This document shows positions 10,301-18,938 of a stretch of 60,716 nucleotides of DNA, piece by piece. The DNA is from Pseudomonadota bacterium (lineage in GTDB: Bacteria; Pseudomonadota; Gammaproteobacteria; Burkholderiales; Ferrovaceae): contig JAJZEH010000042.1 in the NCBI GenBank assembly GCA_021805725.1, positions 1 through 60,716 of the forward strand, read 5' to 3'. Under the pieces are notes generated by a model. It was not told the origin of the DNA, did no database searches, and worked only from the letters and a program-made list of their open reading frames with translations. The number at the start of each line of letters is the position of its first letter. Within the stretch, counting starts at the first letter, position 1. The position numbers were made by a program, and so were the translations under genes.

Positions 10301-10416
10301 CGCGGGTATTGGTTGACGGGCAAACCGAATACGGCGCGCAGCCCCAATACCAGGATCAGCAAGCTGATGACGACCGACAATACCGGCCGGCGAATGAAAA
10401 TATCAGTAAAGTTCAT
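7354..10416 (-). CDS. RND multidrug efflux pump inner-membrane permease (HAE1 family)
   Basis: This is the proton-driven pump subunit of a tripartite exporter, 1020 residues long. It starts MNFTDIFIRRPVLSVVISLL, the first membrane helix of HAE1 permeases, and has the two-fold repeat of a large periplasmic loop and a helix bundle. The proton-relay aspartates are in GLVVDDAIIVVENVD (D400, D401). The second half carries the usual helix segments, for example ALFESFRDPVVILVSVPMALFGAL and TTAAMVLGVLPLVLASGAGAAGR. The adaptor gene ends 13 bp upstream and the outer-membrane factor gene lies before that, so the genes form one complete pump operon. Overall resemblance is to the MexK/MuxB side of the family; substrate cannot be read from sequence. 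Confidence 0.94.
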   Translation of the reverse strand: MNFTDIFIRRPVLSVVISLLILVLGLRAVFGLPVNQYPRTQNAVVTITTNYYGADAQTVAGFITQPLESAIAQAQGIDYLSSNSLMGVSIITATLRLNYDANKALTEINTQVSSVRNQLPAQAQQPVLTVQIGQTIDSMYMGFYSKVLPTNNVTDFLLREVKPKLDSLDGVQTAEILGARNFALRAWLDEARMAAFGVTAADVSNALAANNYLAGIGSSKGQAVSVDLTSGTDLHSVEEFKQLVVRQKGNTLVRLEDVANVTLGAESYDFNVAFDGQKSVFIGIKVAPGANVLEVADRVRAAFPSLQAKLPTGLTGQIVYDSTEYINSSIKEVAKTLLEALLIVTAVIFLFLGSLRAVVVPVIAMPLSLIGTFLIMLMLGYSINLLTLLALVLAIGLVVDDAIIVVENVDRHMKEEGKSPLEAALLAARELGGPILAMTVVLIAVYIPIGFQGGLTGALFTEFAFTLAGAVTVSGIVALTLSPMMCARFFKTDEHEHAFVAFLDRTFDALHRRYQKTLTSALQTGTVLVAMGGLLLLTTVYLFMTSAKELAPPEDQGIVLYSMTGPANATADEMQTYAQTLYSIAKSEPEYAQMFQITGSPVLNQGLGGTVFKPWDQRHRSADELQKDLQNKWAALPGARVAAFQFPPLPGTQGLPVQFVINTTEPFQNLNEVTQKILDKARHSGMFFFVDADLKIDKPQTTVKVDRDMASAMGMTQQDIGSTLSGALGGGYVNYFSMGGRSYKVIPQVQQVDRLNPDQVLDYHLKTASGALMTAGTVSTLERRIVPETVSHFQQLNATTIAGVATPLVSQADVLEFLKKTTQEVAPVGYGIDYSGASRQYMKESGGFVVTLLFAVLMVFLVLAALFESFRDPVVILVSVPMALFGALIFINLGVATLNIYTQVGLVTLMGLISKHGILIVQFANQLQLAGKSRLEAVVEAASVRLRPILMTTAAMVLGVLPLVLASGAGAAGRRSMGLVIFTGLSIGTLFTLFVVPAMYAAMGGNRSTAPSPTPHEETA

Positions 10417-10429
10417 GGGTAGACCCGGC

Positions 10430-11584
10430 TCACTTTTCCTGCGGCGTCGGTGCCGGATCGTTGGGGGGAGACTGCTGATTGTTGACGATGAGCGGCGTTC
10501 CCGTTGTCAACTTGATCTGCCCGCTTGTCACCACCGTCGCGCCAGCCTCGAGACCGGACATGATGGCCACCTGATCGCCGCGTGTTGCCCCGGTGGTCAC
10601 AAAGACCTGTTCCGCGACCAATCCCGTGCCGGCAGGCTTGGATGCGGTCTTGACCACAAAAACGGTGGCACCGTAGGGATTAAAGGTTACGGCTGATTGC
10701 GGCAAGGTGATGAGGGACTGCTTCTCGCCGTGAACCAGGCGAATCTTTCCGAACATGCCGGGCAAAAGCTCCTGACGCGGATTTTCCAGCTGCGCTTCGA
10801 CGGCGATGTTGCGCGTACCGGCATCGACCAGCGGACTGATCGCGGAAATTTTCCCACCAAAGACCTTGTCAGGCCAGGCATCGGCGCTTAGCGACACTTT
10901 CCTTCCCACGCCGAGTTGACTGATCTGCTGCTGGGGGACGGTAAAATCCACCAGGATGGGGGTGATTTCCTGCAAGGTCACTATTTTGTCGCCTGGGTTG
11001 AGAAACTGCCCGGGATTGATGGTGGAAATGCCCAGCTTTCCGCCGAATGGCGCAACCAGGGATTTCTTCGCCAGCAGCGCACCCTGTTGTGCCCATTGCG
11101 CCTCCTTGCTTTGCAGATCGGCGGTATCGGTGTCAACTTGTGCCTGGCTGATGGCTTGTGCAGCCAATTGTGCGCGATCCCGATCAAGGGTGATTCGCGC
11201 CAGCTGCACGCTGGCCTCGAGCGACTTCAATTGCGCCTTTTCAGCATCGTTCACAAATTCCACCAGGACATCGCCCGCCTTGACGCTTTGCCCTGAGGTA
11301 AAGGCGAGGCGGCGAACCGTACCTGCCACTTCAGGGCTGATGTCCACGCCCCTGACTGCGCGTAGCGTCCCTACGGCCTGCAATTCCGGAATCCATTCCG
11401 AGCGACTGGCCACCATGGTGGTCACCGTTTGCGGAGGTTCTCCGGAGGAGGCCATGAACTTGCGGATCATGCTGCCTTTGAAGAGGTTGAACGCAACGAC
11501 CCCGCCGACCAGCACGGCCACAAGGATCAGCATGATGATCATTCGCTTTTTAAAGGATGGGGCTGATTGCATTTTTTCGCTCAT
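10430..11584 (-). CDS. RND efflux periplasmic adaptor (membrane fusion protein)
   Basis: This 384-residue adaptor links the inner-membrane pump to the outer-membrane channel. A single N-terminal membrane anchor (RMIIMLILVAVLVGGVVAFNLF) follows a short cytoplasmic tail. Next come the lipoyl-like half-motif GTLRAVRGVDISPEVAGTVRRL, a coiled-coil hairpin (about residues 110-165), the second lipoyl half (KKSLVAPFGGKLGISTINPGQFL) and the beta-barrel domain (DFTVPQQQISQL). These are in the standard order for MexA/AcrA relatives. It sits between the outer-membrane factor gene (29 bp upstream) and the pump gene (13 bp downstream). The C-terminus is Pro-rich and probably disordered. Confidence 0.94.
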   Translation of the reverse strand: MSEKMQSAPSFKKRMIIMLILVAVLVGGVVAFNLFKGSMIRKFMASSGEPPQTVTTMVASRSEWIPELQAVGTLRAVRGVDISPEVAGTVRRLAFTSGQSVKAGDVLVEFVNDAEKAQLKSLEASVQLARITLDRDRAQLAAQAISQAQVDTDTADLQSKEAQWAQQGALLAKKSLVAPFGGKLGISTINPGQFLNPGDKIVTLQEITPILVDFTVPQQQISQLGVGRKVSLSADAWPDKVFGGKISAISPLVDAGTRNIAVEAQLENPRQELLPGMFGKIRLVHGEKQSLITLPQSAVTFNPYGATVFVVKTASKPAGTGLVAEQVFVTTGATRGDQVAIMSGLEAGATVVTSGQIKLTTGTPLIVNNQQSPPNDPAPTPQEK

Positions 11585-11613
11585 TGGACAGATCGCTTTC
11601 TGCAGCTATGGAT

Positions 11614-13077
11614 TTAAGGAATCACGCTACCTTCGTTCCACCAGCCCCCGCCCATGGCGAGAAAAAGTGCAGCCGAGTCGGCCAGGCGCGCCGCCTGGGC
11701 CTGAATCAATGCCAGCTGGGTTTGGTTATCGCGTTCTTCAGCACTCAACAACGTCAAAAAGCTGATGCCGCCGCTTGCATACTGTGCCTGGGCCAAGGTC
11801 AAACTGCGCCGCGTTGCCCCAGCTGCGTCAGCCTGTGCTGACAAGGCGGCAGCGTCGGATTCAAGCGCACGCAACACGTCGGCCACATTCTGGAATGCAT
11901 TGAGAACCGTCTGTCGGTATTGGGCTGCCGCTTGATCCAGTGCTGCCTGGGCGGCGCGTTGTTCGGCCTGAAGGGCGCCCCCACGAAACAGGGGCTGGAC
12001 CAGATTCCCGCCAAGGCTCCAGATCGTGGAGCCCGTGTTGAACAGGTCACCGGGGCGTGTTGCGATGGATCCAAAACTGGCAGAGAGTGTGACGTTGGGA
12101 TAGGCTCCGGCGATGGTCAACCCCAGATTGGCCGTGGCCTGATGCAGTTGCGCTTCGCTGACCAGGATATCCGGGCGTTGTCTCACCAGCGCCGATGGTA
12201 CGGAAACCGGGAGTTGCTGGGGTAGCGTGAGGTCCTTGAGTTCGAAACGGGGCAAACCGCCTTCACCAGGAAATTTACCCACATATACTGCCAGCTGATG
12301 GCGCGTTTGGGCCAATTGCTTTTGCAGGCCCGGTATCGTGGCATGCGTCTGTGCCAGAGTGGCGCGCTGGATCTGGACTTCGGTTTGTGAAATGGCGCCC
12401 AGCCTTTCCCGGGTCTCGAGAATGCCCAAGGTCCTGCTTTCAAGCTGTTCCACGGCCTCCATCGCGTGCAATTGTTCACGCAAGGCAGCCTCGCGAATTG
12501 CCGTCGTGACGATGTTCGCCGCAAGTGTCACACGCGCAGCCTGAAGCAGGTAGCGCTCGGCATCCACCTGCGCTTCCATGCTTTCCACCTGACGACGATT
12601 GGCACCAAAAAAATCCAGGGTATAAGAAACATCCACCGATGCATTGGTCAGACTGAAGGTGTTCGGACTTCCGGGAAATCCAAAAGCCTCCGGCGACAAC
12701 CGTTGACGGGTTTCTCCGGCTTGCGCACTGATTGCGGGCACCATCAGGTTGCTGCGTTCCGCGTTGGTTGATTCGCGGGCACTGTTCAACGCGGCTTCGG
12801 CTGCAGCAATCGAGGGATTGTTTTTCAGACCGGCTTCAATCAGTTCGTTGAGCGCCGTGGAATGAAAGAGCTTCCACCAGTCGGCTTGCACCACCTGATC
12901 GGAGTTCAAAGTCTGAAGCTTGTCCTGATTCGCTGCCACTGCAGGCTGATCGCCTTCAGTGTACCGGGCCACGCCAGGTGCAGCCGGCATGCTGAAATCC
13001 GGGCCTACCATGGTGCAGCCGGCAAGCAGCATCACAAGCAGGATCGAAAGCGCAGATGAATAGTCAGAGCGTTTCAT
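11614..13077 (-). CDS. Outer-membrane efflux lipoprotein (TolC/NodT family)
   Basis: This is the outer-membrane channel of the RND pump. The start is set at ATG 13077 (MKRSDYSSALSILLVMLLAGC), which gives a lipoprotein signal peptide with its lipobox cysteine at residue 21; the longer frame to 13125 would place a charged segment ahead of the signal. The 487-residue mature-type sequence shows the NodT/OprM repeat: ADWWKLFHSTALNELIEAGLKNNPSIAAAEAALNSARE near the N-terminus and RPDILVSEAQLHQATANLGLTIAGAYPNVTLSASFG in the second half. It overlaps the 3' end of moaE by 14 bp, so the pump genes may be transcribed through from the molybdopterin genes upstream. No regulator gene is adjacent. Confidence 0.93.
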   Translation of the reverse strand: MKRSDYSSALSILLVMLLAGCTMVGPDFSMPAAPGVARYTEGDQPAVAANQDKLQTLNSDQVVQADWWKLFHSTALNELIEAGLKNNPSIAAAEAALNSARESTNAERSNLMVPAISAQAGETRQRLSPEAFGFPGSPNTFSLTNASVDVSYTLDFFGANRRQVESMEAQVDAERYLLQAARVTLAANIVTTAIREAALREQLHAMEAVEQLESRTLGILETRERLGAISQTEVQIQRATLAQTHATIPGLQKQLAQTRHQLAVYVGKFPGEGGLPRFELKDLTLPQQLPVSVPSALVRQRPDILVSEAQLHQATANLGLTIAGAYPNVTLSASFGSIATRPGDLFNTGSTIWSLGGNLVQPLFRGGALQAEQRAAQAALDQAAAQYRQTVLNAFQNVADVLRALESDAAALSAQADAAGATRRSLTLAQAQYASGGISFLTLLSAEERDNQTQLALIQAQAARLADSAALFLAMGGGWWNEGSVIP

Positions 13078-13531
13078 TCGATATCTTCCACCGAGCCAGT
13101 GCTTCATTGTCGGATTCACGCGCATCCACCCAACGATCTCCTGCAGGCGTCGTCTCCTTTTTCCAGAATGGCGCTCGCGTTTTCAAGGCGTCCATCAAAT
13201 ATTGGCAGGCATCGAAAGCGTCACTCCGATGCGAACTGGTGACGGCCACCAAAACAATGGGGTCACCAGGAAGAAGCTTTCCCACGCGATGTATGATCAA
13301 AGCGTCAATAATCTGCCAACGCTGGCGCGCCTCGCTTTCAAGCGATGATAGCGCCTTTTCAGTCATGCCCGGGTAATGCTCCAGGGTCATCTGGCTTACG
13401 GCCTGGTTGTCGTTCAGGTCGCGCACCATTCCGACAAAACTGGCCAGAGCGCCAACTTGTGCGTCATTGCCACGCAGCTTCAGAATTTCGTGGCCCATGT
13501 CAAACGGTTCCTGTTGCACGCGAACGGTCAT
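13064..13531 (-). CDS. moaE: Molybdopterin synthase catalytic (large) subunit
   Basis: MoaE transfers sulfur from the thiocarboxylated MoaD tail onto precursor Z to form molybdopterin. The 155-residue protein has the family core GALASFVGMVRDLN (27-40), LEHYPGMTEKAL (50-61), IIHRVGKLLPGD (79-90), the active-site region SSHRSDAF (99-106) with R102, and the lysines K117 and K124 in LKTRAPFWKKE that match the catalytic pair of characterised MoaE. It begins 6 bp after the fused mobB/moaD gene, whose C-terminal MoaD domain is its direct partner. Confidence 0.96.
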   Translation of the reverse strand: MTVRVQQEPFDMGHEILKLRGNDAQVGALASFVGMVRDLNDNQAVSQMTLEHYPGMTEKALSSLESEARQRWQIIDALIIHRVGKLLPGDPIVLVAVTSSHRSDAFDACQYLMDALKTRAPFWKKETTPAGDRWVDARESDNEALARWKISNETL

Positions 13532-13537
13532 CTCGCC

Positions 13538-14311
13538 TTATCCCCCAGTGACCGGCGGAAAAAATGCCACTTCGTCCTCATTGTGCAACACGGTATCAAA
13601 AGTGACCAATTGTTGATTGACGGCTACCTTGAGGGTGCGCTGTTCAGAAAGGGCCTCGGCCCAGACTCCTCCGCGAGCGCGCAACCTGGCCGCGAGGTCT
13701 GAAACCGTGGCTGTCGAATCGAGGAGCACGGTCTCCGATTCGCACTGAAGGGCTTCGCGAAGCCGGGCAAAATAGCGCACCTGAATGGCACAGGATGCGT
13801 GACGATGTTTCGGTGTGGCGAGATCGAAGCGACGCACGATGAAATGTGCGATGGCCTCTGGATTGTTGATGTCAAGACATGGAAGCAGGCCGGGCTGGTG
13901 CTCGTCGGTGACCAAAGCGATGATCCAGGGGTCGTCGCCATCCAGTCTGGGTGAACCTTGCGCACGACGCCATACCTCAAGTTTTGGAATGGGATCCTTC
14001 TTGAATCCTTCCACGATGACAAGGTCGCAAGGCGAAAGTCGCTCAATGAGGGTATCCAGAGAGGGTTCGGGAGCCCCTCGAAGTTCATGCATCAGGGCCC
14101 ACCTCTGGTCGGACGCCACCATGACCTCGGTGGCGCCAGCCTGGCGGTGCCGCCAGGAATCCTTGCCTGGCACGTCCACGTCAAAGTGATGGTGCGCATG
14201 CTTGATCAATGACACCTTCACGTCCCATGAAACAAGCAATGCAATGACCTGTTCGATCAATGTGGTTTTTCCAGAGCCAGAGTACCCTGCAAACCCGATG
14301 ACTGCGCTCAT
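13538..14311 (-). CDS. Fusion protein: MobB (molybdopterin-guanine dinucleotide adaptor) plus MoaD (molybdopterin synthase sulfur carrier)
   Basis: A single 257-residue frame contains two molybdenum-cofactor proteins. Residues 1 to about 168 are MobB, a GTP-binding helper of guanylate attachment, with P-loop GYSGSGKT (9-16), the KHAHHHFDVDVPGKDSWRHRQAGA segment typical of MobB, and VIVEGFK (98-104). Residues about 175-257 are MoaD, a ubiquitin-like sulfur carrier starting IQVRYFARLREAL and ending in FFPPVTGG, where the terminal Gly-Gly is the thiocarboxylation site. The joint lies near 13789. The gene overlaps rmuC by 4 bp and moaE follows 6 bp downstream. The MoaD tail is intact, so both halves may work. 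In E. coli these are separate genes. Confidence 0.94.
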   Translation of the reverse strand: MSAVIGFAGYSGSGKTTLIEQVIALLVSWDVKVSLIKHAHHHFDVDVPGKDSWRHRQAGATEVMVASDQRWALMHELRGAPEPSLDTLIERLSPCDLVIVEGFKKDPIPKLEVWRRAQGSPRLDGDDPWIIALVTDEHQPGLLPCLDINNPEAIAHFIVRRFDLATPKHRHASCAIQVRYFARLREALQCESETVLLDSTATVSDLAARLRARGGVWAEALSEQRTLKVAVNQQLVTFDTVLHNEDEVAFFPPVTGG

Positions 14312-15582
14312 GATTTCTCCTGGTCAGAATCGCCTTCTTCCGCAAGTAGGCGCGCAGCGCTCAAGGTACCAGGCTGCAGCAAGTCATCCTGGGCCACGGT
14401 CTGCAGCTCAACCCTGTGGATCTGTCCAAAACGCCGGGAAATTTTCTGGCTGGAAATATGGACCTCATCCACGTCATTGGAAGCCTGCTTGATATGGTTG
14501 GCCAGCTTTTTCATGCGGTCTTCAAATCGGCCAAAATCAACGGCAAGGACTCCCAAGGCCTCCTGGATGATATGCACCTGTTTGCGCGTTTCAACGTTTT
14601 TCAGGACAGCATGAACGGTATTCAAGATGGCCATCAGCGTCGTGGGGGACACGATCCAGACCCGACGCTTCATTGCATATTCCACCACATCGGGATGGCT
14701 CCCGTGAATTTCCGCAAAAATCGCCTCGGCAGGGACAAACAACAGCGCGCCCTCACTGGTCTCCCCCGGGATGATGTATTTATCCGCGATGGCATCCACA
14801 TGGGCTTTTACGTCATTGCGAAACTGACGCAGGGCCGCTTCACGCGCGGCAGGCTGTTGGTCGGACTGCACCAGCCGCGCATAATTTTCCAACGGGAACT
14901 TGGAGTCAACACCAATGTTTCCCGTAGGCTCTGGCAAGCGCAGCAGGCAATCCACGCGCACCCCTGTGGAGAGGACACTTTGGAATTGATAGGCGTTGGG
15001 CGGCAGGATGTTACGAACGATGTCCTCGAGTTGTACTTCGCCAATCGCGCCACGGGCGCGTTTGTCCCCCAGTAGCGACTGCAAGCTGACCACATTGGTT
15101 GCAAGACCGTCGATCTTCTTTTGGGCTTCGTCGATGGTGGATAGGCGTTGCATGACGGAGACAAAAGTTTCGTTGGTCTTCTTGAACCCCTCGTCCAGAC
15201 GTTCTGTCACCTTGCCGGAAATCTGGTCCAGACGCTCATCCACGCGACGCAGCAGGGACTCGCTTTTCTCCATCAGGCGTTCCAGCATGTCCACCCGCAA
15301 CTTCTCGATTTGCTCGCGGGTCATGGTCAGTTCACGCGTTATGGACTCGCGTAGCCGGTCAGCGGCCTCGGACTGGTTGCTGGACAAGCGGTCACCCTGC
15401 CTCACCAGTCCATCCTGCATTTCGGTCTGCAGTTCACGATGGCGCGTTTCAAGCAGACTGACCAGCCCGGGAGAATCTTCTCCCAATTGGTGCCCCAACT
15501 GATCCAGGCGCCGGTGCAGTGCATATAGCCCCCAAACCAGGACCAGAACGACAAAGAGGATCAGGAGCAGTTCAGGCAGCAT
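14308..15582 (-). CDS. rmuC: DNA recombination protein RmuC
   Basis: RmuC is a membrane-anchored nuclease-fold protein that limits inversions at short inverted repeats. The 424-residue product opens with one membrane segment (LLLILFVVLVLVWGLYAL), continues with a long coiled coil (about residues 25-165), and then the conserved RmuC domain: KRARGAIGEVQLEDIVRNILPP, VDCLLRLPEPTGNIGVDSKFPLENY and FVPAEAIFAEIHGSHPDVVEYAMKRRVWIVSPTTLMAIL. The VDSKFPLENY segment is the nuclease-like signature. The gene lies 8 bp after typA and overlaps the mobB/moaD start by 4 bp. Confidence 0.95.
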   Translation of the reverse strand: MLPELLLILFVVLVLVWGLYALHRRLDQLGHQLGEDSPGLVSLLETRHRELQTEMQDGLVRQGDRLSSNQSEAADRLRESITRELTMTREQIEKLRVDMLERLMEKSESLLRRVDERLDQISGKVTERLDEGFKKTNETFVSVMQRLSTIDEAQKKIDGLATNVVSLQSLLGDKRARGAIGEVQLEDIVRNILPPNAYQFQSVLSTGVRVDCLLRLPEPTGNIGVDSKFPLENYARLVQSDQQPAAREAALRQFRNDVKAHVDAIADKYIIPGETSEGALLFVPAEAIFAEIHGSHPDVVEYAMKRRVWIVSPTTLMAILNTVHAVLKNVETRKQVHIIQEALGVLAVDFGRFEDRMKKLANHIKQASNDVDEVHISSQKISRRFGQIHRVELQTVAQDDLLQPGTLSAARLLAEEGDSDQEKS

Positions 15583-15590
15583 CCACTACC

Positions 15591-17417
15591 TCAAACCAGC
15601 GAAACCACGTCACGCGCTGCGCGCTTGCGTTCATGCTCGAGAAGGTACCTCTTGCGGATGCGGATGTTTTTGGGAGTGATTTCCACCAGCTCGTCGTCGT
15701 TGATGAATTCAATCGCGGACTCCAGGGTCAGGGCCACGGGTGGCGTCAGCACTACGGCTTCGTCCTTTCCTGCAGCGCGCACGTTGGTGAGCTGCTTGCC
15801 CTTAATGGGGTTGACCACCAGATCGTTGTCACGGCTGTGGATGCCAATGATCATGCCTTCATAAACGCGATCACCCGGAACCACGAACATGCGTCCGCGT
15901 TCCTGCAGTTTCCAGAGGGCATAGGCGACAGCTTCGCCTGCTTCTGCGGAGATCAGCACGCCATTGCGACGGGAAGCGATTTCCGGTTTCATGGGGGCGT
16001 ATTCGTCGAATACGTGACTGAGCAATCCGGTACCGCGGGTCAGCGTCAAAAACTCGGATTGAAAACCGATCAGTCCACGTGCAGGGATGCGATAGTCCAA
16101 GCGAACCCTGCCCCGACTATCCGACTGCATGTCCTGCAAATCGCCGCGACGCTCGCCCAGGGCCTGCATGACCGGCCCCTGATGCGACTCTTCCACGTCC
16201 ACGGTCAGCATCTCGAAGGGCTCACACTTCTGGCCATTGACTTCCTTGAGCAGTACGCGCGGACGGGAAACCGCTAGCTCGTAGCCTTCACGGCGCATGT
16301 TTTCCAGCAGGATGGTGAGGTGCAGCTCGCCACGGCCAGAGACCAGGAAAACATCGGTGTCCTCGGTTTCCTGAACACGCAGGGCCACGTTGCTCATCAG
16401 TTCACGATCAAGCCGTTCGCGTACCTGGCGGCTGGTCACGAACTTGCCTTCCTGACCTGCAAAGGGCGAGGTATTGACCTGGAAATTCATGGTCAGGGTT
16501 GGTTCATCCACAGCCAGCATGGGGAGGGCTTCCGAACGTTCGGGGTCAGCAATCGTCACGCCGATGCCAATGTCCTCGATGCCATTGATCAATACAATGT
16601 CTCCTGCTTCGGCGCTTTCAAACTGAACGCGCTCCAGCCCCTTGAAGCCCAGAACCTGGTTGACCCGTGCCTTCTTGACGGCACTTCCCGGCCCGCGCAA
16701 CACGGCCACTTCCTGGCCAGGATGCAGGCGCCCGCGACGAATGCGGCCGATGCCGATACGTCCCACGAAGCTTGAATAGTCGAGGGAGATGATCTGCAGT
16801 TGGAGCGGCCCCTCCGGGTCGCCGGCCCGTTCTGGCACGTGCTTGACGATGGCTTCAAAAAGCGGGCGCAAATTCTCGCCCGGCTGGGTCGGATCAAGAG
16901 AGGCATACCCTTGCAGCGCCGAGGCGTAAACCACTGGAAAATCCAGTTGCTCTTCAGTGGCACCCAGCTTGTCGAACAAATCGAAGGTGTGGTTGACCAC
17001 CCAGTCCGGACGGGCGCCCGGCCGGTCGATTTTGTTCACGACCACGATGGGCTTGAGCCCCAGCGCCAATGCCTTGCGGGTGACGAAGCGGGTTTGCGGC
17101 ATGGGGCCTTCCACGGCATCCACCAGCAAAAGAACGCCATCCACCATGGACAACACCCGTTCAACCTCGCCACCGAAATCGGCATGTCCCGGGGTATCCA
17201 CGATGTTGATGTGCGTACCCTCATAGTTGACCGCGCAATTCTTGGCCAGAATGGTGATACCCCGCTCCTTTTCAAGATCGTTGCTGTCCATGATCCGTTC
17301 GGATACCTGCTGATGCGCGGCGAAAGTGCCGGATTGCTGCAAAAGCTTATCGACGAGCGTGGTTTTGCCGTGATCGACGTGGGCGATGATTGCGATGTTG
17401 CGAAGCTGACGGGCCAT
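15591..17417 (-). CDS. typA: Ribosome-associated translational GTPase TypA/BipA
   Basis: TypA is an EF-G-like GTPase that binds the 70S ribosome and helps 50S assembly and stress adaptation. The 608-residue protein has all G motifs: AHVDHGKTT (12-20), [17 protein letters not shown] and [11 protein letters not shown]. These are followed by the EF-G domain III/V-like regions and the BipA-specific C-terminal domain ([28 protein letters not shown]). Length and motif order are normal. A TGaTAGAAT extended -10 (17450-17455, minus) would give a leader of about 26 bases, but no clear ribosome-binding site precedes the ATG. It heads the minus-strand run that continues to the RND pump. Confidence 0.97.
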   Translation of the reverse strand: MARQLRNIAIIAHVDHGKTTLVDKLLQQSGTFAAHQQVSERIMDSNDLEKERGITILAKNCAVNYEGTHINIVDTPGHADFGGEVERVLSMVDGVLLLVDAVEGPMPQTRFVTRKALALGLKPIVVVNKIDRPGARPDWVVNHTFDLFDKLGATEEQLDFPVVYASALQGYASLDPTQPGENLRPLFEAIVKHVPERAGDPEGPLQLQIISLDYSSFVGRIGIGRIRRGRLHPGQEVAVLRGPGSAVKKARVNQVLGFKGLERVQFESAEAGDIVLINGIEDIGIGVTIADPERSEALPMLAVDEPTLTMNFQVNTSPFAGQEGKFVTSRQVRERLDRELMSNVALRVQETEDTDVFLVSGRGELHLTILLENMRREGYELAVSRPRVLLKEVNGQKCEPFEMLTVDVEESHQGPVMQALGERRGDLQDMQSDSRGRVRLDYRIPARGLIGFQSEFLTLTRGTGLLSHVFDEYAPMKPEIASRRNGVLISAEAGEAVAYALWKLQERGRMFVVPGDRVYEGMIIGIHSRDNDLVVNPIKGKQLTNVRAAGKDEAVVLTPPVALTLESAIEFINDDELVEITPKNIRIRKRYLLEHERKRAARDVVSLV

Positions 17418-17469
17418 GGGGGATTAACCGGGTTAAATTCAAGCTCTCCATTCTATCATGCCAAAGGGG

Positions 17470-17498
17470 TTGCTTCGACTTAAAAAATTGGCGATAGT
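17470..17498 (+). promoter_or_regulatory. Candidate sigma-70 promoter for the ArnD-like gene, placed for a leaderless message
   Basis: TTGCTT (17470-17475) lies 17 bases before GATAGT (17493-17498). The ATG at 17505 is seven bases beyond the -10 box, where transcription normally starts, and no Shine-Dalgarno sequence precedes it. Confidence 0.4.
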
Positions 17499-17504
17499 CG
17501 CTGG

Positions 17505-18410
17505 ATGAAACAGCTTGCCCTGAAAATCGACGTGGATACCCTGCGCGGCACCCGAGAGGGCGTTCCGCGCCTGCTATCCCTGCTTCAAGCGCATACGGCC
17601 CATGCCACTTTTTTGTTCAGTCTGGGCCCAGACCACACGGGTCGTGCCATCAAGCGTGTGTTTCGCAAGGGGTTTTTGGGCAAAGTCCAGCGAACCTCCG
17701 TACTGGAACATTACGGTTTGAAGACATTGCTCTATGGCACCCTTCTGCCTGGACCAGACATTGGCCTTCGTGCCGTGACTATCATGCGGGCCGTCCAGCA
17801 AGCAGGATACGAGGTGGGTATCCACACCTGGGATCATGTGGCATGGCAGGATGGCGTTGCCCGGGCCTCGGCGCAGTGGACCAACGAACAGATGACACGG
17901 GCCGAACAGCGCTTTCTGGAAATCTTTGGCGCTCGCGCCCAGGTTCATGGTGCTGCAGGATGGCAAATGAACGACCAGGCCTTCCTGCATCTGGATCAAG
18001 CCGGAATCCGCTGGGCCTCTGATTGCCGCGGCACATCCCCCTTTTTTCCGGTCATCGCGGGTAGGCTGTTAACCTGTCCACAACTGCCCACCACTTTACC
18101 CACTCTTGACGAACTGATCGGACTGGATGGACTGGATGCAAACTCCGTTGCCGGACACCTGTTGCATTTGACCGAAGCAGCGCCAACCGCCGGACACGTC
18201 TTCACGTTGCACGCCGAACTGGAGGGGATGCGGCTTGCCCCGGTTCTGGACCAACTGATGCGGGGATGGCAACAACAGGGTTACCGTCTGGTATCGCTGG
18301 GAGAAATGGCCAGTACGCTGGACAACGCTGCCCTGCCCCACTGCCGCGTCATTCAGGGCATGGTACCAGGCCGTTCGGGAGAACTGGCGCTGCAAGGCGC
18401 GCCGGTTTAG
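17505..18410 (+). CDS. arnD: Polysaccharide deacetylase, ArnD-like (deformylase of undecaprenyl-phosphate aminoarabinose)
   Basis: ArnD removes the formyl group from undecaprenyl-phosphate 4-deoxy-4-formamido-arabinose on the way to aminoarabinose-modified lipid A. The 301-residue protein has a NodB-type fold with a metal site made of D9/D11 in KIDVDTLRG and H107/H111 in GIHTWDHVAWQD, plus GAAGWQMNDQAFLHLDQAG and YASDC-like WASDCRGTSPF. Length and the segment RAIKRVFRKGFLGKVQRTSVLEHYGLKTLLYGTLLPGPDIG match ArnD well. No other arn genes are in the window, so the pathway must be completed elsewhere or the substrate may differ. Confidence 0.88.
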   Translation: MKQLALKIDVDTLRGTREGVPRLLSLLQAHTAHATFLFSLGPDHTGRAIKRVFRKGFLGKVQRTSVLEHYGLKTLLYGTLLPGPDIGLRAVTIMRAVQQAGYEVGIHTWDHVAWQDGVARASAQWTNEQMTRAEQRFLEIFGARAQVHGAAGWQMNDQAFLHLDQAGIRWASDCRGTSPFFPVIAGRLLTCPQLPTTLPTLDELIGLDGLDANSVAGHLLHLTEAAPTAGHVFTLHAELEGMRLAPVLDQLMRGWQQQGYRLVSLGEMASTLDNAALPHCRVIQGMVPGRSGELALQGAPV

Positions 18411-18441
18411 CGCTTTCAACCCTTAACATAGGATCAGAATC

Positions 18442-18900
18442 ATGCAACTTATGGAAATCGTTCCTGATTTCGAATTGCCCGCCACAGGCGAACAGCGATT
18501 TCATCTGTCCGCCATGCGTGGCGCACCACTCGTCCTTTATTTCTATCCCAAGGATGCCACCCCAGGTTGCACGGACGAGGGTTTGCAATTCAAGGGGCTC
18601 GATGAGCAATTTCGCGCGTTGAAATGCACCGTTCTCGGCATTTCGCGCGACAGCATAGGCTCACACGAACGGTTCAAGACCAAAATGGAATTTCCGTTCG
18701 AACTCCTGAGCGATGCGGACGAAGCGGTCTGCACCCTGTTTGGCGTGATGAAGCAAAAAAACATGTATGGCAAACAGGTGCGGGGCATCGAGCGCAGCAC
18801 TTTCGTCATTGACGGTGAGGGCCGCCTGCGACGCGAATGGCGCGGCGTTTCCGTACCTGGCCACGCACAGGAAGTACTCGACTTCGTCAAGTCACTTTGA
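18442..18900 (+). CDS. bcp: Peroxiredoxin, Bcp/PrxQ family, without the usual second cysteine
   Basis: This is a thiol peroxidase that reduces hydroperoxides, 152 residues long. The active site is FYPKDATPGCTDEGLQF, with the peroxidatic cysteine C43. In E. coli Bcp the resolving cysteine lies five residues later; here that position is Leu (L48). Other cysteines are at about residues 60 and 95, so resolution could come from one of these or from an external thiol. The C-terminal half (STFVIDGEGRLRREWRGVSVPGHAQEVLDFVKSL) is normal. AGGA precedes the ATG. It lies 31 bp after the ArnD-like gene and 38 bp before the PhoH gene, probably in one transcription unit. Confidence 0.93.
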   Translation: MQLMEIVPDFELPATGEQRFHLSAMRGAPLVLYFYPKDATPGCTDEGLQFKGLDEQFRALKCTVLGISRDSIGSHERFKTKMEFPFELLSDADEAVCTLFGVMKQKNMYGKQVRGIERSTFVIDGEGRLRREWRGVSVPGHAQEVLDFVKSL

Positions 18901-18938
18901 TACTGTGGGCCTTGAGTTCAATCTGGAATCACTGCTAA

